64,000 nucleotides of DNA from the NCBI GenBank assembly GCA_947650285.1, contig CANTFL010001312.1, positions 186,001 to 250,000 on the forward strand. The letters run 5' to 3'. Position numbers and translations under genes: made by a program. Each line of letters begins with the position of its first letter. Within the stretch, counting starts at the first letter, position 1. Origin of the DNA: Hyaloperonospora brassicae. Lineage: Eukaryota; Oomycota; Peronosporomycetes; Peronosporales; Peronosporaceae. Below the pieces are notes generated by a model. The model was not told where the DNA came from. It saw only the letters and a list, made by a program, of their open reading frames with translations, and ran no database searches. Positions 1-9,265 of this stretch are shown one piece after another.

Positions 1-154
1 GATTTCTCTTCGCCGCATGGACTTGATAACCAAGTTACTGGCGTCAAAATCAGTGTTTTGACTTAACAAATGATCTCTGTCCCAAAAGAGTTCAACAGGT
101 GGACAATCAGTCGAGATAGCCACTAACGTGACGATCAATACAGGAGAAGGTTGA

Positions 155-580
155 TGTAAAGAGGCGATGCCATTACAAGTTAATATGATACATATGAGGA
201 ATATTACGTTAAACGTTCCTCCTAGAATGTCACAAGATACAATCATTTTCTCGTGGTGGCCCGAGGGTATTGGTTGATATATGCCATGATATCAATTCAT
301 CAATTTCTTCTCGGTATGCGCTATGGGGCGGGGTGAATAGACACCACAATACATGCTCTCGTAGTAACACTATGATGTTAGGACTATATAATAAGAAGGG
401 ATGTAGTACTTAATCTATTCAGCAATAATCTACCTTTACTGCTACTAATCTTTTTCGTTACAGAAGTTTATCTTTCGCTGTGCACGTGTACGTGAGGTAC
501 CAGAGCACTGACAAACACTCTTTTCAGAAAAAGGTTGCTCCGTACTGTCGCTAGTACGTAGCTTATATTGCCTCATTGCA
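155..580 (+). repeat. Decayed solo LTR related to the gypsy element at 15,385
   Basis: The stretch aligns by eye along its whole length with the 441-bp LTR at 15,385-15,825. Shared landmarks are a TGTAA start with a nearby inverted TTACA (155-177), an AATATTACGT block, GTATTGGTTGATAT followed by ATGATATCAA, an AATAGAC block, and CTCCGTACTG...AGTACGTAG close to the end at TCATTGCA. No 5-bp target duplication survives, and no primer-binding site or gag follows, so it is a solo or truncated LTR. Two hairpins of the full-length LTR are kept although their loops differ: arms around 274-297, and arms 541-546 with 553-558. Confidence 0.6.
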
Positions 581-1348
581 CATTTCAGAAGAAAATACGT
601 CGGCCAAGGATTTGGTGACGCTGTCGCATTCATAAAAATCAACGGCGATTTTGTTATCTGTATTCTTGAACTCTATGTAACCAAGCGTGAAATAGATCAG
701 GTTTATTTGACCAAGTTTGGCCGTGACAAGTTCATGCGTGCCGCGGTGCTTTCGTAAGCTGCATTAGTTATGCTATCGCGGTACTTGCTAATTCAAATGT
801 GTATTTTCTTTGCATACTCCCGCAGAAAATGCAGACGAAGTACATTTTGGTGACAAGTATATGGTTTTATGTCGTTCTGATATGAGCATAGCAGGTCGCA
901 GTCGCCTATATTTGATAGTTCGATTTTGCCTTTTTACTTACGCACTCACTTACTCGTGACACTAGGCATGACGAAGACTATCTGCACACATTCATAATGA
1001 TCTTCTCGTGTGCGCTTTGCAGCAACATTTGCTTCAGTGCTTCATTTATGGACATGCTTTTGTCAGATTGATTGTTTAAATCTCGAACGTTTGTGATAAT
1101 ATCGGTCTCTACGTATTTGTACTAAGCAAAAGTTATTGATGAGCGTATCAGATGAAGCAAGCTTGGTCGATTATGAATCCGATGCAACAGCCTTGACAGG
1201 TTCACATGTGTGCATGAATTTTGACCATTGGCATATGCATAATTTTGAGTTCCAGAATGTATTCCTTCGTTTAGAAAGCATTTTTACCTGCGATATGTAA
1301 CTACAAAGGCATATACAGTTTGTGGCAAGCATTATAAAGCGAGCCGCC
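581..1348. other. Intergenic, no recognisable feature
   Basis: No reading frame with coding character, repeat or structured element was recognised between the decayed LTR and the transposon nest. Confidence 0.5.
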
Positions 1349-1451
1349 ATTCACCACTCACTTTTCGCTAACCACCACTCACCCTCGATTTAGAATATCG
1401 TGATTGGCTGATTAAATTATTATTAATCAAACACACGCTGATACTCAAATG

Positions 1452-3182
1452 CCACGACTAGGGTCACACCCCATTATGCTAGGGGCACACCCCATTTTTG
1501 CTACGGGCACACCTGCCCCCTAAAATGATAAAAACAACTTCACATTTTATAGTGCAGAACGATGTACGTGTACAGTTCAATATAATTGTGCGTAGAAGCA
1601 CCCGACCGAATTTCTGGAATTGTTTGGTCTAGGGCTCTGGAAGTGAAGAAAGGGAATTCCACCTACTTTATATGACAAAAGCTTGTCTTTAATCCCTGAA
1701 ATTGGCCTCGTAATCGCGTCTGAATCTCTCATGCTCATACAATACAATAGAAAACATCGGATAATAACACGCGCCAGCTGGACTAAAATGGCGTAAGAAG
1801 GCCTGAAAGAGGATCAACCGTCGCTGGAACAGCTCCAAACCACACCTTCTGCTCTCGTTGGTAGTAGATTTCCTTCCATAAACGAGATGGAAACAACCTT
1901 AAACGATTTTGCGGCTATTTTAGGGTATGCCATCATCGTCGCTAGATCAATGAAAACGAGGCGGGGTCTGCAACAGGTCTAGTACAAGTGCGATCGTAGC
2001 GGGACCTAAAAGGACAGACAAAACCTGTGCAGAGGTGTAAGAAAGAGACGGACTACCAGCCGGTTGATGGCATGGCCGTAAAAGCGTTGGGCGATGCAAA
2101 AGCGGATGGATATCGAAACTTCAGCATAAATACCGCCGATCACATTCTAAATCCTTCGTCACATTCGGCCGGGCATACAAATTACCAAAATCTCTCGCAA
2201 TTTCAGCTATCAAGGGGCTGCTTGACGCAACGGTGCCTCTACGAAGCATCCAAAATCGCTTAGAAGTGACACATGGCCTAAGGGTTCCCATGAAGAAACT
2301 GTACAACCCCGTCCGGCAGCTGACCAAGAAGTAGTTGGACGTCAAGAGCCCGGTCGAAGTGCTGGTAAATGCTTTTAGGTTAATCCCATGACACAGAATC
2401 GATTTTGGACGATGATGGACTTGTTATATATTACTTTTATTGCACAGCCGGGAATGGAGGAGCTGATGAGACTCAATCAAGACGTGTTAGTCTTCGATTC
2501 CACCCCCAAGACAAACTAGAACTGTTTGCCTCTCTCGGATGTCGTCGATTCCACCGCATTGCACACCACATTCTCTGCGACCTTCGTTTTCATGAAGAAC
2601 GAAATCGAAGAGTCGTCCAGGACTGCTGTTGTGTTCTTGCACAAACTTTTTCACACCAATGCTCTTCCAAAAGTCTTTGCCGTTGATCTAGGAATTGCTC
2701 TGATCTCGGCGATGCGATAATATTTTCCTGAGGCCTCGATTTTGTTGTGTGCGTGGCATATTGTACGCACCTCGTCATAGACTGTAGCCCTAAGGTCCAA
2801 AATTACGATACGCGGTACGTTTTTGCCCGTGCCTGTCTCGGCAAAAATGTCGAAGATGAGTCGTTGCCAATGCCGATGGTCAGGTCACTCAAAATCATAC
2901 CATTGGATTAAATATCGTGTTCGAGACTGTAGAGCTCCCAGCAGGCATTGCCCGTTTGGATACCGCCCTGGCCAAGATGGATTGATATCATATGGCGAAT
3001 GAATGGATATGCCGTGAAAAGATAACGAGATCGATAGAAAGCAGTAGTTAGTGACTATGTGAATTGCTCATTGTTCTACACCATAACATGTGAAGTTGTT
3101 TTTATCGTTTTAGGTGGGCGGGTGAGCCCGTAGCGAAAATGGGGTGTGCCCCTAGCATTATGGGGTGTGACCCTAGTCGTGG
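1452..3182 (+). mobile_element. Mutator-like element (MULE) with about 95-bp terminal inverted repeats
   Basis: The ends 1452-1545 and 3088-3182 are inverted copies of each other with only scattered mismatches. Both include CCACGACTAGGGTCACACCC, a GGGGCACACCCCA motif and a terminal AACAACTTCACAT. Long inverted ends of this size fit Mutator-like elements, and the transposase remnant between them (2430-2795) supports that. A 9-bp target duplication, typical of the group, is not visible: the flanks ACTCAAATG and TCATACTAA do not match. Either the copy is old or the true boundary lies a little elsewhere. Confidence 0.6.
2430..2795 (+). pseudogene. Broken MULE transposase (DDE catalytic core)
   Basis: In one frame the translation carries the hallmarks of the MULE transposase domain in the usual order. 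The first catalytic Asp sits in VFDSTPKTN (codon at 2496-2498). A VDSTALHTTF...FVFMKNE segment follows. The second Asp is in LPKVFAVDLGIALISAM (codon at 2685-2687), followed by YFPEASILLCAWHI at about 2721-2760, with the conserved Cys and Trp-His. Stop codons just after PKTN, at 2718-2720 and after the CAWHI motif break the frame, and no N-terminal DNA-binding domain could be followed, so it is a pseudogene. Family knowledge: these enzymes cut at the long inverted ends. The assignment rests on motif order and spacing, not on a search. Confidence 0.7.
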
Positions 3183-3968
3183 TCATACTAAAATCGGTTA
3201 CATTAAAACGACCGCCTTCATCATTGCACAGGCTTCGACGTTCACAATATCACTTCCATCAGCATGGATCTTCTGCTACACACTGGTCGTTGGTAAATAT
3301 TTCTGGACACGTGGAGATGTATGTAACACCCACATCAATTAAGAATAGTTTGAAGCGCATTTAAGAAAAATTTGAAGAAAAAACAGCATACAGGCAGCGA
3401 GTTATTCTTGACCATCTAGATGTGCTACCGGCAGCGGAGGTCTCAATCTGTCTGTCCAGCATGACCGCGGTAGGTCTGTTGGTGTTCTCAAGCATTAAGT
3501 GGTATGACATTTATTGCAGATTTCTACTTAGCGGGATTCATCGCATTTTGAAGTTGTGATGAGATCATTGCGGCTTGTACGTCGATACGTAAGGATCGGC
3601 GAGGCAGAACACAACAGAATAAGATGTCGGCAATCTCTTCCAACCTTCTAAGGAACTGCGCTGGTGACTTGTATTGCTCTTGGTGCTGGGGATGAACAAA
3701 AGAGTTTTGCATACCCACAAAAAGTAAACAAGCAGTACCTGGACATGGTGGCGCATGCGGAGAGTCAATTATTTCATGATTAAACTAAGTAGCCTTTTCA
3801 GACAGGTTTAATTTTCAGCGATTTTATGATTTCGCGTGAAATTTCGCGCATCTTTATTATTTTATTTTTATTAATTAAGATACAGCCAATTACAGCGCGA
3901 GATATATACTTGCAATATTTCTGCAATTATAGGGTGATGATGTGATTAGCGAAAAGTGAGTGGTGAAT

Positions 3969-5257
3969 AGTAGGTCCCTTTTTCCAATTTCTCATATCGT
4001 GTGATGTATTTTACTTTTTCTCATTGAGGGATGCACTTCTCTAAGTTCGTGTTCTTCAGGTGCAATTCTCCTATTTTAATATCATCTTTATCGATCCCCT
4101 ATTGCAGCAAGGTTGCTCTCTGTCTGTCCGTCTATATCTTGTGGCTCGACGGTTTCAGCAAGTAAATTATGTGCAATGGTATGCTCTACCTTTCGCTGCG
4201 AAGTTTTGAGGCAGGTACTTCGCAACGCAATTGTGAGTCATGTAGTCATACATAGCTCACACAAAGAATATGTGAAGCTACAAAGCAGCATTAAAGTTAT
4301 TTCGAAGGGTTTCGATTACGGTGTGATACTTGTCCACTTCATGAGTCGTGTCGCAAATGGGTCTTGATGAGACACAATAGCATGATACGAGTTCTTTCGT
4401 TGGTTTGACGGTGAGGCGGCATTTTTGGCGGTCCAATAGTCAATAACTTTGTACATCTAAGTGTTGCAGGGGCACAGAAGGCCAATTTTTGCAATCTTTA
4501 CCCGATCGATTGTGCACGCCCTTATTTACGAAACAAAAACAGACATTACCTTGGAATTAGAGTGCTTTTTTCTTGCTTCGTGTTATGACCGATCAACCTT
4601 GAGTTATGCTCAACGAGGAAGGCAACGGGAAAGTATCGTTCACATCCAGAGCAACAAAATTCACTCACAAATGTATCACATCGTCCCAGAGATATCGGCG
4701 AGGTCATAACGATGTGCGGGCTGTAGTGCCGGATAGAACTGTCAGCGACTGTTGAGTCGATAGGCTCCTCCACAAGCCTACGCATATTGCCATTCCATTG
4801 CAGAGCTCGTCGTCACGACCGTTCCACCAAGCGAGCAGCCAAACTACTCGTCATGACGGGCACTCGTATTGTTCAAATTGAGCCACGCTAGTCCACCCTA
4901 AGATGTAAACGCACTCTACACGACACTCGTCCTGCATGTGGGCCACAGCAGGAAACGAAAAGAGTCGGCCCGTTCGAACGTGCTCATTCACACTCTGCTC
5001 ACTCAGTGCGTAAATATACAAAGCCGCAGCCACTTCTGCTACTTTCGTCTCGTCCTTTTTGTATGCCAATGGTCCCAAAAATACCAGGCCGAGTCTAGAT
5101 CCACTTAACTCCTGGCGTCCGGCCAGCAGCTCCCCAATTCATTCCGACTTCTACCGTACAGGAGCGATCACTACCAACCAGTCGTTCCGTCTCTCCTCCT
5201 CATACCCCACGTCGAGTCAGTCGTAAACACCACATCAGATCCTAACGACTTTAGGAG
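3969..5257. other. Intergenic region upstream of the secreted-protein pair
   Basis: No supported gene. The last 400 bases become richer in G+C and CT-rich. A 75-codon minus-strand frame (4851-5078) has no recognisable motif and is left uncalled. Confidence 0.4.
5139..5145 (+). promoter_or_regulatory. Candidate oomycete initiator (INR-like)
   Basis: TCATTCC fits the oomycete initiator consensus YCAYTYY and lies 119 bp before the ATG at 5258. The motif is short and no clear flanking promoter region follows it, so this is a weak call. Confidence 0.3.
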
Positions 5258-6700
5258 ATGTGGCGTCGCGTAGGGTTGTTCGCTGTCCTCACTGGAGCGG
5301 CTCTGCCTCTGAGCTCGGCCTCGAGCGCCGCGCACCTCACTATGATGGTGTCCAAAGACTCCACGACAAGTGCTTCGAACACTTCGAATTCCGTGGAAGA
5401 GGTCGAGGCCGGGACGGTCTCAGCCGCTGACGCCGACAGTCTGCCTCCCTCGACGGCCAAAACTCCCAAACCTGACGATAGCGCGCCTGCCGCCAAAGAC
5501 AAAGGCAGCGACGCTGGCGAGTGGCACATGGCGGCTGTCACGTCGGTGCAAGCGCGTGTCCAGGGCGACGCGCCCGTGTGGAACGAAGCCGCCAAGATGT
5601 GGCTGTCCAAGTTTGGCGACACGACGGAGCTCGCGTACATGAACAACTTGGACACTGTCAACACGGCGTCCGTCGAGGGCGCGCTGATGTTTGTCCAAGC
5701 GGAAGGCATCAACGTGAACGAGCAGTCGGTCAAGTGCCAGCGCAAGAACAACATGCAGTACGTCGTGTTCTACGAAGTGACGATCGTGCAGCCGACGTAC
5801 GGGATCAAGTACTACGAGAAGCACACGCCGCCAGAGTACGGCGAGTTCGTGGCCATGGACGGCGCCAAGTGCACGAACGAAGGCAGTGACTTGAGCGAGC
5901 ACTGCAAAGTGTACTACGGCCTCGACGGGACGGTCGACGTTGGTCCAATGGTAGGCGCGAACCTGCAGACAGCGGACCCGCGGGCGCCGTACCCTGGCAA
6001 CTACTGGTTCTCGTACCCGGGCTCGTGTGCGCAGAAGCTGCGTGCGGACAAGACGGACGAGTGTCGAGCCGAGTATCCCGGCGGGTTGTGTGCCATGGGC
6101 GTCCAGCCCGACGGCGACAACTGCACGTTCAGCTACAAGATTCTCGGCTACCTGAACATCGACGACCTGGTCGGGATCACGGAGATGGGCTACGGCAACT
6201 ACACGGACTTTTGTGCGGACGGCGGTGTGGAGTTCAAGGCGTCAAACACGGGCAGCGGCTTTGACGTGGAGGAGTCGATCGGGTTCTGGGAGAAGCCTGG
6301 CGATGAGGCCGCGAATTCGAATCGCACGGACACTATGGTGGAGATCTACAACAAGCTCGTGAGTGATGGGACGAGCTCCAACATGGAGGCACTTCCATCG
6401 ATTGATGAGCTGACGTCGGCGAACCCCAAGTGCTACGAGAACAGCCAGGCGTGCGCCACCTCTCAGTACGGCTGCAACCGGACGCTGTATTCGCAGGTCT
6501 GTACCGTGTGCTCGTCCGAAGCGGACGGCTGTGAGGCTGCTCCATCGACGTTTTCGTTCCCGGAGCTGAAACTGCCTGCCAACTCGTCAAACAGCTCGTC
6601 GAGCCTGACCGCTAACGGTACACCGGGAGGCAGAGTGACGTCATCGGTAGCCTCGGTCCTTCTGGGTCTTGCAGCTGTCCTCGCTAGCAGTCTGCTGTAG
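5258..6700 (+). CDS. Secreted, cysteine-rich, probably GPI-anchored protein, paralogue 1
   Basis: 480 residues without introns. The start is supported by an immediate signal peptide (about residues 1-24: WRR, then a hydrophobic stretch ending near SASSAAH). A Ser/Thr/Ala-rich linker of about 60 residues follows. Residues 86-339 form a compact domain with eight cysteines, in segments such as VKCQRKNN, GAKCTNE and SDLSEHCKVYYG, and sequons NCT and NYT. A second segment (about 395-440) has six cysteines. A Ser/Asn-rich stalk then leads to the C-terminal hydrophobic tail ending LLGLAAVLASSLL, which is typical of a GPI-attachment signal. I do not recognise the family. Location at the cell surface or wall is inferred from the two end signals. 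Its tandem paralogue starts 1.1 kb downstream in the same orientation and shares the domain almost base for base. Confidence 0.9.
   Translation: MWRRVGLFAVLTGAALPLSSASSAAHLTMMVSKDSTTSASNTSNSVEEVEAGTVSAADADSLPPSTAKTPKPDDSAPAAKDKGSDAGEWHMAAVTSVQARVQGDAPVWNEAAKMWLSKFGDTTELAYMNNLDTVNTASVEGALMFVQAEGINVNEQSVKCQRKNNMQYVVFYEVTIVQPTYGIKYYEKHTPPEYGEFVAMDGAKCTNEGSDLSEHCKVYYGLDGTVDVGPMVGANLQTADPRAPYPGNYWFSYPGSCAQKLRADKTDECRAEYPGGLCAMGVQPDGDNCTFSYKILGYLNIDDLVGITEMGYGNYTDFCADGGVEFKASNTGSGFDVEESIGFWEKPGDEAANSNRTDTMVEIYNKLVSDGTSSNMEALPSIDELTSANPKCYENSQACATSQYGCNRTLYSQVCTVCSSEADGCEAAPSTFSFPELKLPANSSNSSSSLTANGTPGGRVTSSVASVLLGLAAVLASSLL
5513..6274 (+). repeat. Homogenised block, copy 1 of 2 (762 bp)
   Basis: Aligned without gaps to 7994-8755 (constant offset 2481), it differs at only 10 of 762 positions by eye. 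Identity falls sharply at both edges, inside the coding sequence. See the findings for the gene-conversion interpretation. Confidence 0.9.
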
Positions 6701-7613
6701 GTTCAACACTAGTCCAGACTACTGACGTGTCTGCCACTTGTGTGTCGGATGGAACATCAAGGAGAACCTGACCTGAACGACGGTATAAGAGCGTCGTCTA
6801 AACTGCTTTTCTCTTCGTAACTTGCAACAATGTGAGCTCGACTTGGCGATGCACGTCTAGTACGTCTACTTCTGAGAAGGCAGTGTCTGGTCTTGCTAGT
6901 AGCAGATGGCCTCGCACGTTGAGTTTGTGCCGTCGAAGTAACGTGTCGTGTCCACGTGGCGTTTGGTGCCTTTACGCCTTCTTAATATGGGTACATTCAT
7001 CCTTTGCGACACATGTGCAGGAGCGCGAGAGACTGGATATTTTCTGCTTTGCGAATGGTTTGTGCATCTCCGCGCGGCAGCTGATCTTGTCTGACCATGT
7101 GGATCGGAATAAGTCCACTGCCGTGGCAAAACATGGTCCGCTCGCCCGATTCTTCGGCCACGAGCCCTCAGCCAGCAACGTCTGCGACAAATTCTCTTCA
7201 CATCGAGCTAACTCATGTGCCATGTGGAGGCTGTGCTTGCTTCACTGCGAGAGACGCCCTATTCGTTTCGGGGCAGGGGCGCCCCAGCAACAACTTTGTC
7301 GCATCGAAGTGATCTCAGCCGCAGCGGCATAGAGAAATCAACTGACCGGCGCATTTCCAACGACTGGACGCAAAAGTCCTCGACAACCGTCGAGCAGAGC
7401 TACTGGTCACACTGCTGAGAGAAAAAACGCTCTTTGCTATCAGAACGCACGGGACACTGCACCGCACTGCAAAAGATCGACGATCGATATGCTGCTGTCC
7501 TGAGCCTCCAACTTCCTGCTTTCCTCGTGTCACACGACGCGACCAGAAGAGCGAACGCCTCGACCTCACCACTTGAGAAACCGCTGGTTCGTATTTGTCT
7601 CTTCCTCTCGCTA

Positions 7614-7632
7614 CTCTCTCTCTCTCTCTCTC
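7614..7632 (+). repeat. CT microsatellite
   Basis: An uninterrupted CT run of about 19 bases lies roughly 165 bp upstream of the second paralogue's ATG, in a generally pyrimidine-rich leader. Confidence 0.8.
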
Positions 7633-7736
7633 CTGCACATCCTTCTCGCCGACTCAGATGGCAAGAAACGAGACTTCACCCGGGTACGTCCTGCCAGCAA
7701 ACAACTCGATTGCGCCCCCACGCACTTCCCAGCGCC

Positions 7737-7743
7737 TCATTCT
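7737..7743 (+). promoter_or_regulatory. Candidate oomycete initiator (INR-like)
   Basis: TCATTCT matches YCAYTYY and is 59 bp upstream of the chosen ATG at 7796. That distance is usual for oomycete transcription starts and would exclude the longer open frame that begins at 7595. Confidence 0.35.
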
Positions 7744-7795
7744 TCGTTCCACTCTGTCCGCCTGCAATCGACGGAGCAGCTCTTTTTCCACCGCA

Positions 7796-9265
7796 ATGTG
7801 GCGATGCGTCGGTAGTCTCTTCCTCCTCGCGCCCCTGAGCTCTGCTGTCCATGCTGCGTACCTCACGACAACCGTCACGAAACAAGTGGCCCCGACCACG
7901 TCCAGCGACCCCTTAGCCGACGCGGCCCCGACAACAGCCACAGCCCCGTCAGCTGCTGCCCCGGCGACGAGTCCCAGTAGCAGTGGCACTAGTGCTGGCG
8001 AGTGGCACATGACGGCTGTCACGTCGGTGCAAGCGCGTGTCCAGGGCGACGCGCCCGTGTGGAACGAAGCCGCCAAGATGTGGCTGTCCAAGTTTGGTGA
8101 CACGACGGAGCTCGCGTACATGAACAACTTGGACACTGTCAACACGGCGTCCGTCGAGGGCGCGCTGATGTTCGTCCAAGCGGAAGGCATCAACGTGAAC
8201 GAGCAGTCGGTCAAGTGCCAGCGCAAGAACAACATGCAGTACGTCGTGTTCTACGAAGTGACGATCGTGCAGCCGACGTACGGGATCAAGTACTACGAGA
8301 AGCACACGCCGCCAGAGTACGGCGAGTTCGTGGCCATGGACGGCGCCAAGTGCACGGACGAAGGCAGTGACTTGAGCGAGCACTGCAAAGTGTACTACGG
8401 CCTCGACGGGACGGTCGACGTTGGTCCAATGGTAGGCGCGAACCTGCAGACAGCGGACCCGCGGGCGCCGTACCCTGGCAACTACTGGTTCTCGTACCCG
8501 AACTCGTGCGCGCAGAAGCTGCGGGCGGACAAGACGGACGAGTGTCGAGCCGAGTACCCCGGCGGGTTGTGTGCCATGGGCGTCCAGCCCGACGGCGACA
8601 ACTGCACGTTCAGCTACAAGATTCTCGGCTACCTAAACATCGACGACCTGGTCGGGATCACGGAGATGGGCTACGGCAACTACACGGACTTTTGTGCGGA
8701 CGGCGGTGTGGAGTTCAAGGCGTCAAACACGGGCAGCGGCTTTGACGTGGAGGAGGCGATCGAGTTCTGGCAAAACCCCAGCGACAAAGACGCGAATGCC
8801 GAGCGGGCGGAAAAGATGGTGGCAATGTACAACGAGCTCGTGAGCAATGGCACGAGCTCCAACACGATGCCGCTGCCGTCCGTGGAGACGCTCACAGCAG
8901 CGAACCCCAAGTGTTACCTGAACAGTGCCAAGTGCGCCAGTGCCGAGTTCGGCTGCAGTCGGTCGCTGTACTCACAGATTTGCTCGATCTGTACGTCATC
9001 GGGCAGTTGCGACGCGGCTTCTTCGGCGTTCCCGGACCTAAAGCTGCCTACGAACTCGTCGTCGTCTTCTTCGTCGGACGGGAGCTCTGCGTCCAGATTG
9101 GCGGGCGCTGGTTCGGCAGACGGCACCGCTGAGTCTGGAACGACCACGGACGACGCGTCATCTCCCCCACGCGAGGGCGGCAACACCAGCAGTGGCGCCA
9201 TTGCAGTGGCAGCAACGTCGAGCATTGTGGCGCTCGTGGCGCTTGTCACCAGCAGCTTGTTGTAA
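7796..9265 (+). CDS. Secreted, cysteine-rich, probably GPI-anchored protein, paralogue 2
   Basis: 489 residues from the chosen start. The frame is open back to 7595, but starting at 7796 gives MWRC followed by a hydrophobic signal peptide ending near SAVHA. This parallels MWRR in the first paralogue, whereas the longer version would bury the signal. Order of parts: signal peptide; Thr/Ala/Pro-rich linker; the shared eight-cysteine domain (residues 67-320); a six-cysteine segment with the same Cys order as paralogue 1 but clearly diverged; a long Ser-rich stalk with acidic and Gly/Thr stretches; and a hydrophobic GPI-type tail ending IVALVALVTSSLL. Function unknown. The much longer stalk (about 80 residues between the last Cys and the tail) is the main difference from its neighbour. 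Confidence 0.9.
   Translation: MWRCVGSLFLLAPLSSAVHAAYLTTTVTKQVAPTTSSDPLADAAPTTATAPSAAAPATSPSSSGTSAGEWHMTAVTSVQARVQGDAPVWNEAAKMWLSKFGDTTELAYMNNLDTVNTASVEGALMFVQAEGINVNEQSVKCQRKNNMQYVVFYEVTIVQPTYGIKYYEKHTPPEYGEFVAMDGAKCTDEGSDLSEHCKVYYGLDGTVDVGPMVGANLQTADPRAPYPGNYWFSYPNSCAQKLRADKTDECRAEYPGGLCAMGVQPDGDNCTFSYKILGYLNIDDLVGITEMGYGNYTDFCADGGVEFKASNTGSGFDVEEAIEFWQNPSDKDANAERAEKMVAMYNELVSNGTSSNTMPLPSVETLTAANPKCYLNSAKCASAEFGCSRSLYSQICSICTSSGSCDAASSAFPDLKLPTNSSSSSSSDGSSASRLAGAGSADGTAESGTTTDDASSPPREGGNTSSGAIAVAATSSIVALVALVTSSLL
7994..8755 (+). repeat. Homogenised block, copy 2 of 2 (762 bp)
   Basis: Partner of 5513-6274, with 10 substitutions and no gaps. Four of the differences cluster where PGS changes to PNS and in the two codon-level changes just after it. 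Confidence 0.9.

Larger units (their letters stand above)
1349..3968. mobile_element. DNA transposon remnant with 23-bp terminal inverted repeats, host of a nested MULE
   Basis: A perfect 23-bp inverted repeat lies at 1349-1371 and 3946-3968 (it begins ATTCACCACTCACTTTTCGC). Weaker inverted similarity continues inward: a CACCCT block, then an ATTGGCTG block, then an AATTAAT-type block. Together they look like ends of about 80-100 bp from one element. The pair brackets the MULE at 1452-3182, which leaves a short left arm (1372-1451) and a right arm of about 760 bp (3183-3945). No transposase was recognised in the right arm; a 64-codon minus-strand frame at 3524-3718 is the longest there. No target duplication could be found, so the superfamily is open. 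Confidence 0.5.
6701..7795. other. Spacer between the tandem paralogues
   Basis: About 1.1 kb with no recognised gene. A 166-codon open frame (6832-7332) has no motif, no paralogous counterpart and a biased composition, so it is not called. The spacer does not visibly resemble the sequence upstream of the first paralogue. Confidence 0.4.

Noticed and set aside
5251..5902. Long minus-strand frames opposite the first secreted-protein gene (and equivalents at 7654-8383)
   Set aside because: They mirror GC-rich sense codons, recur only because the sense block is duplicated, and have no start signals or motifs of their own.
6832..7332. 166-codon plus-strand open frame between the paralogues
   Set aside because: Ser/Arg/Cys-biased composition, no signal peptide or domain; explained by GC content.
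7595..7795. N-terminal extension of the second paralogue to the upstream ATG
   Set aside because: It would place 67 low-complexity residues before an obvious signal peptide that matches the start of the first paralogue, and an initiator-like motif lies downstream of the extension start.
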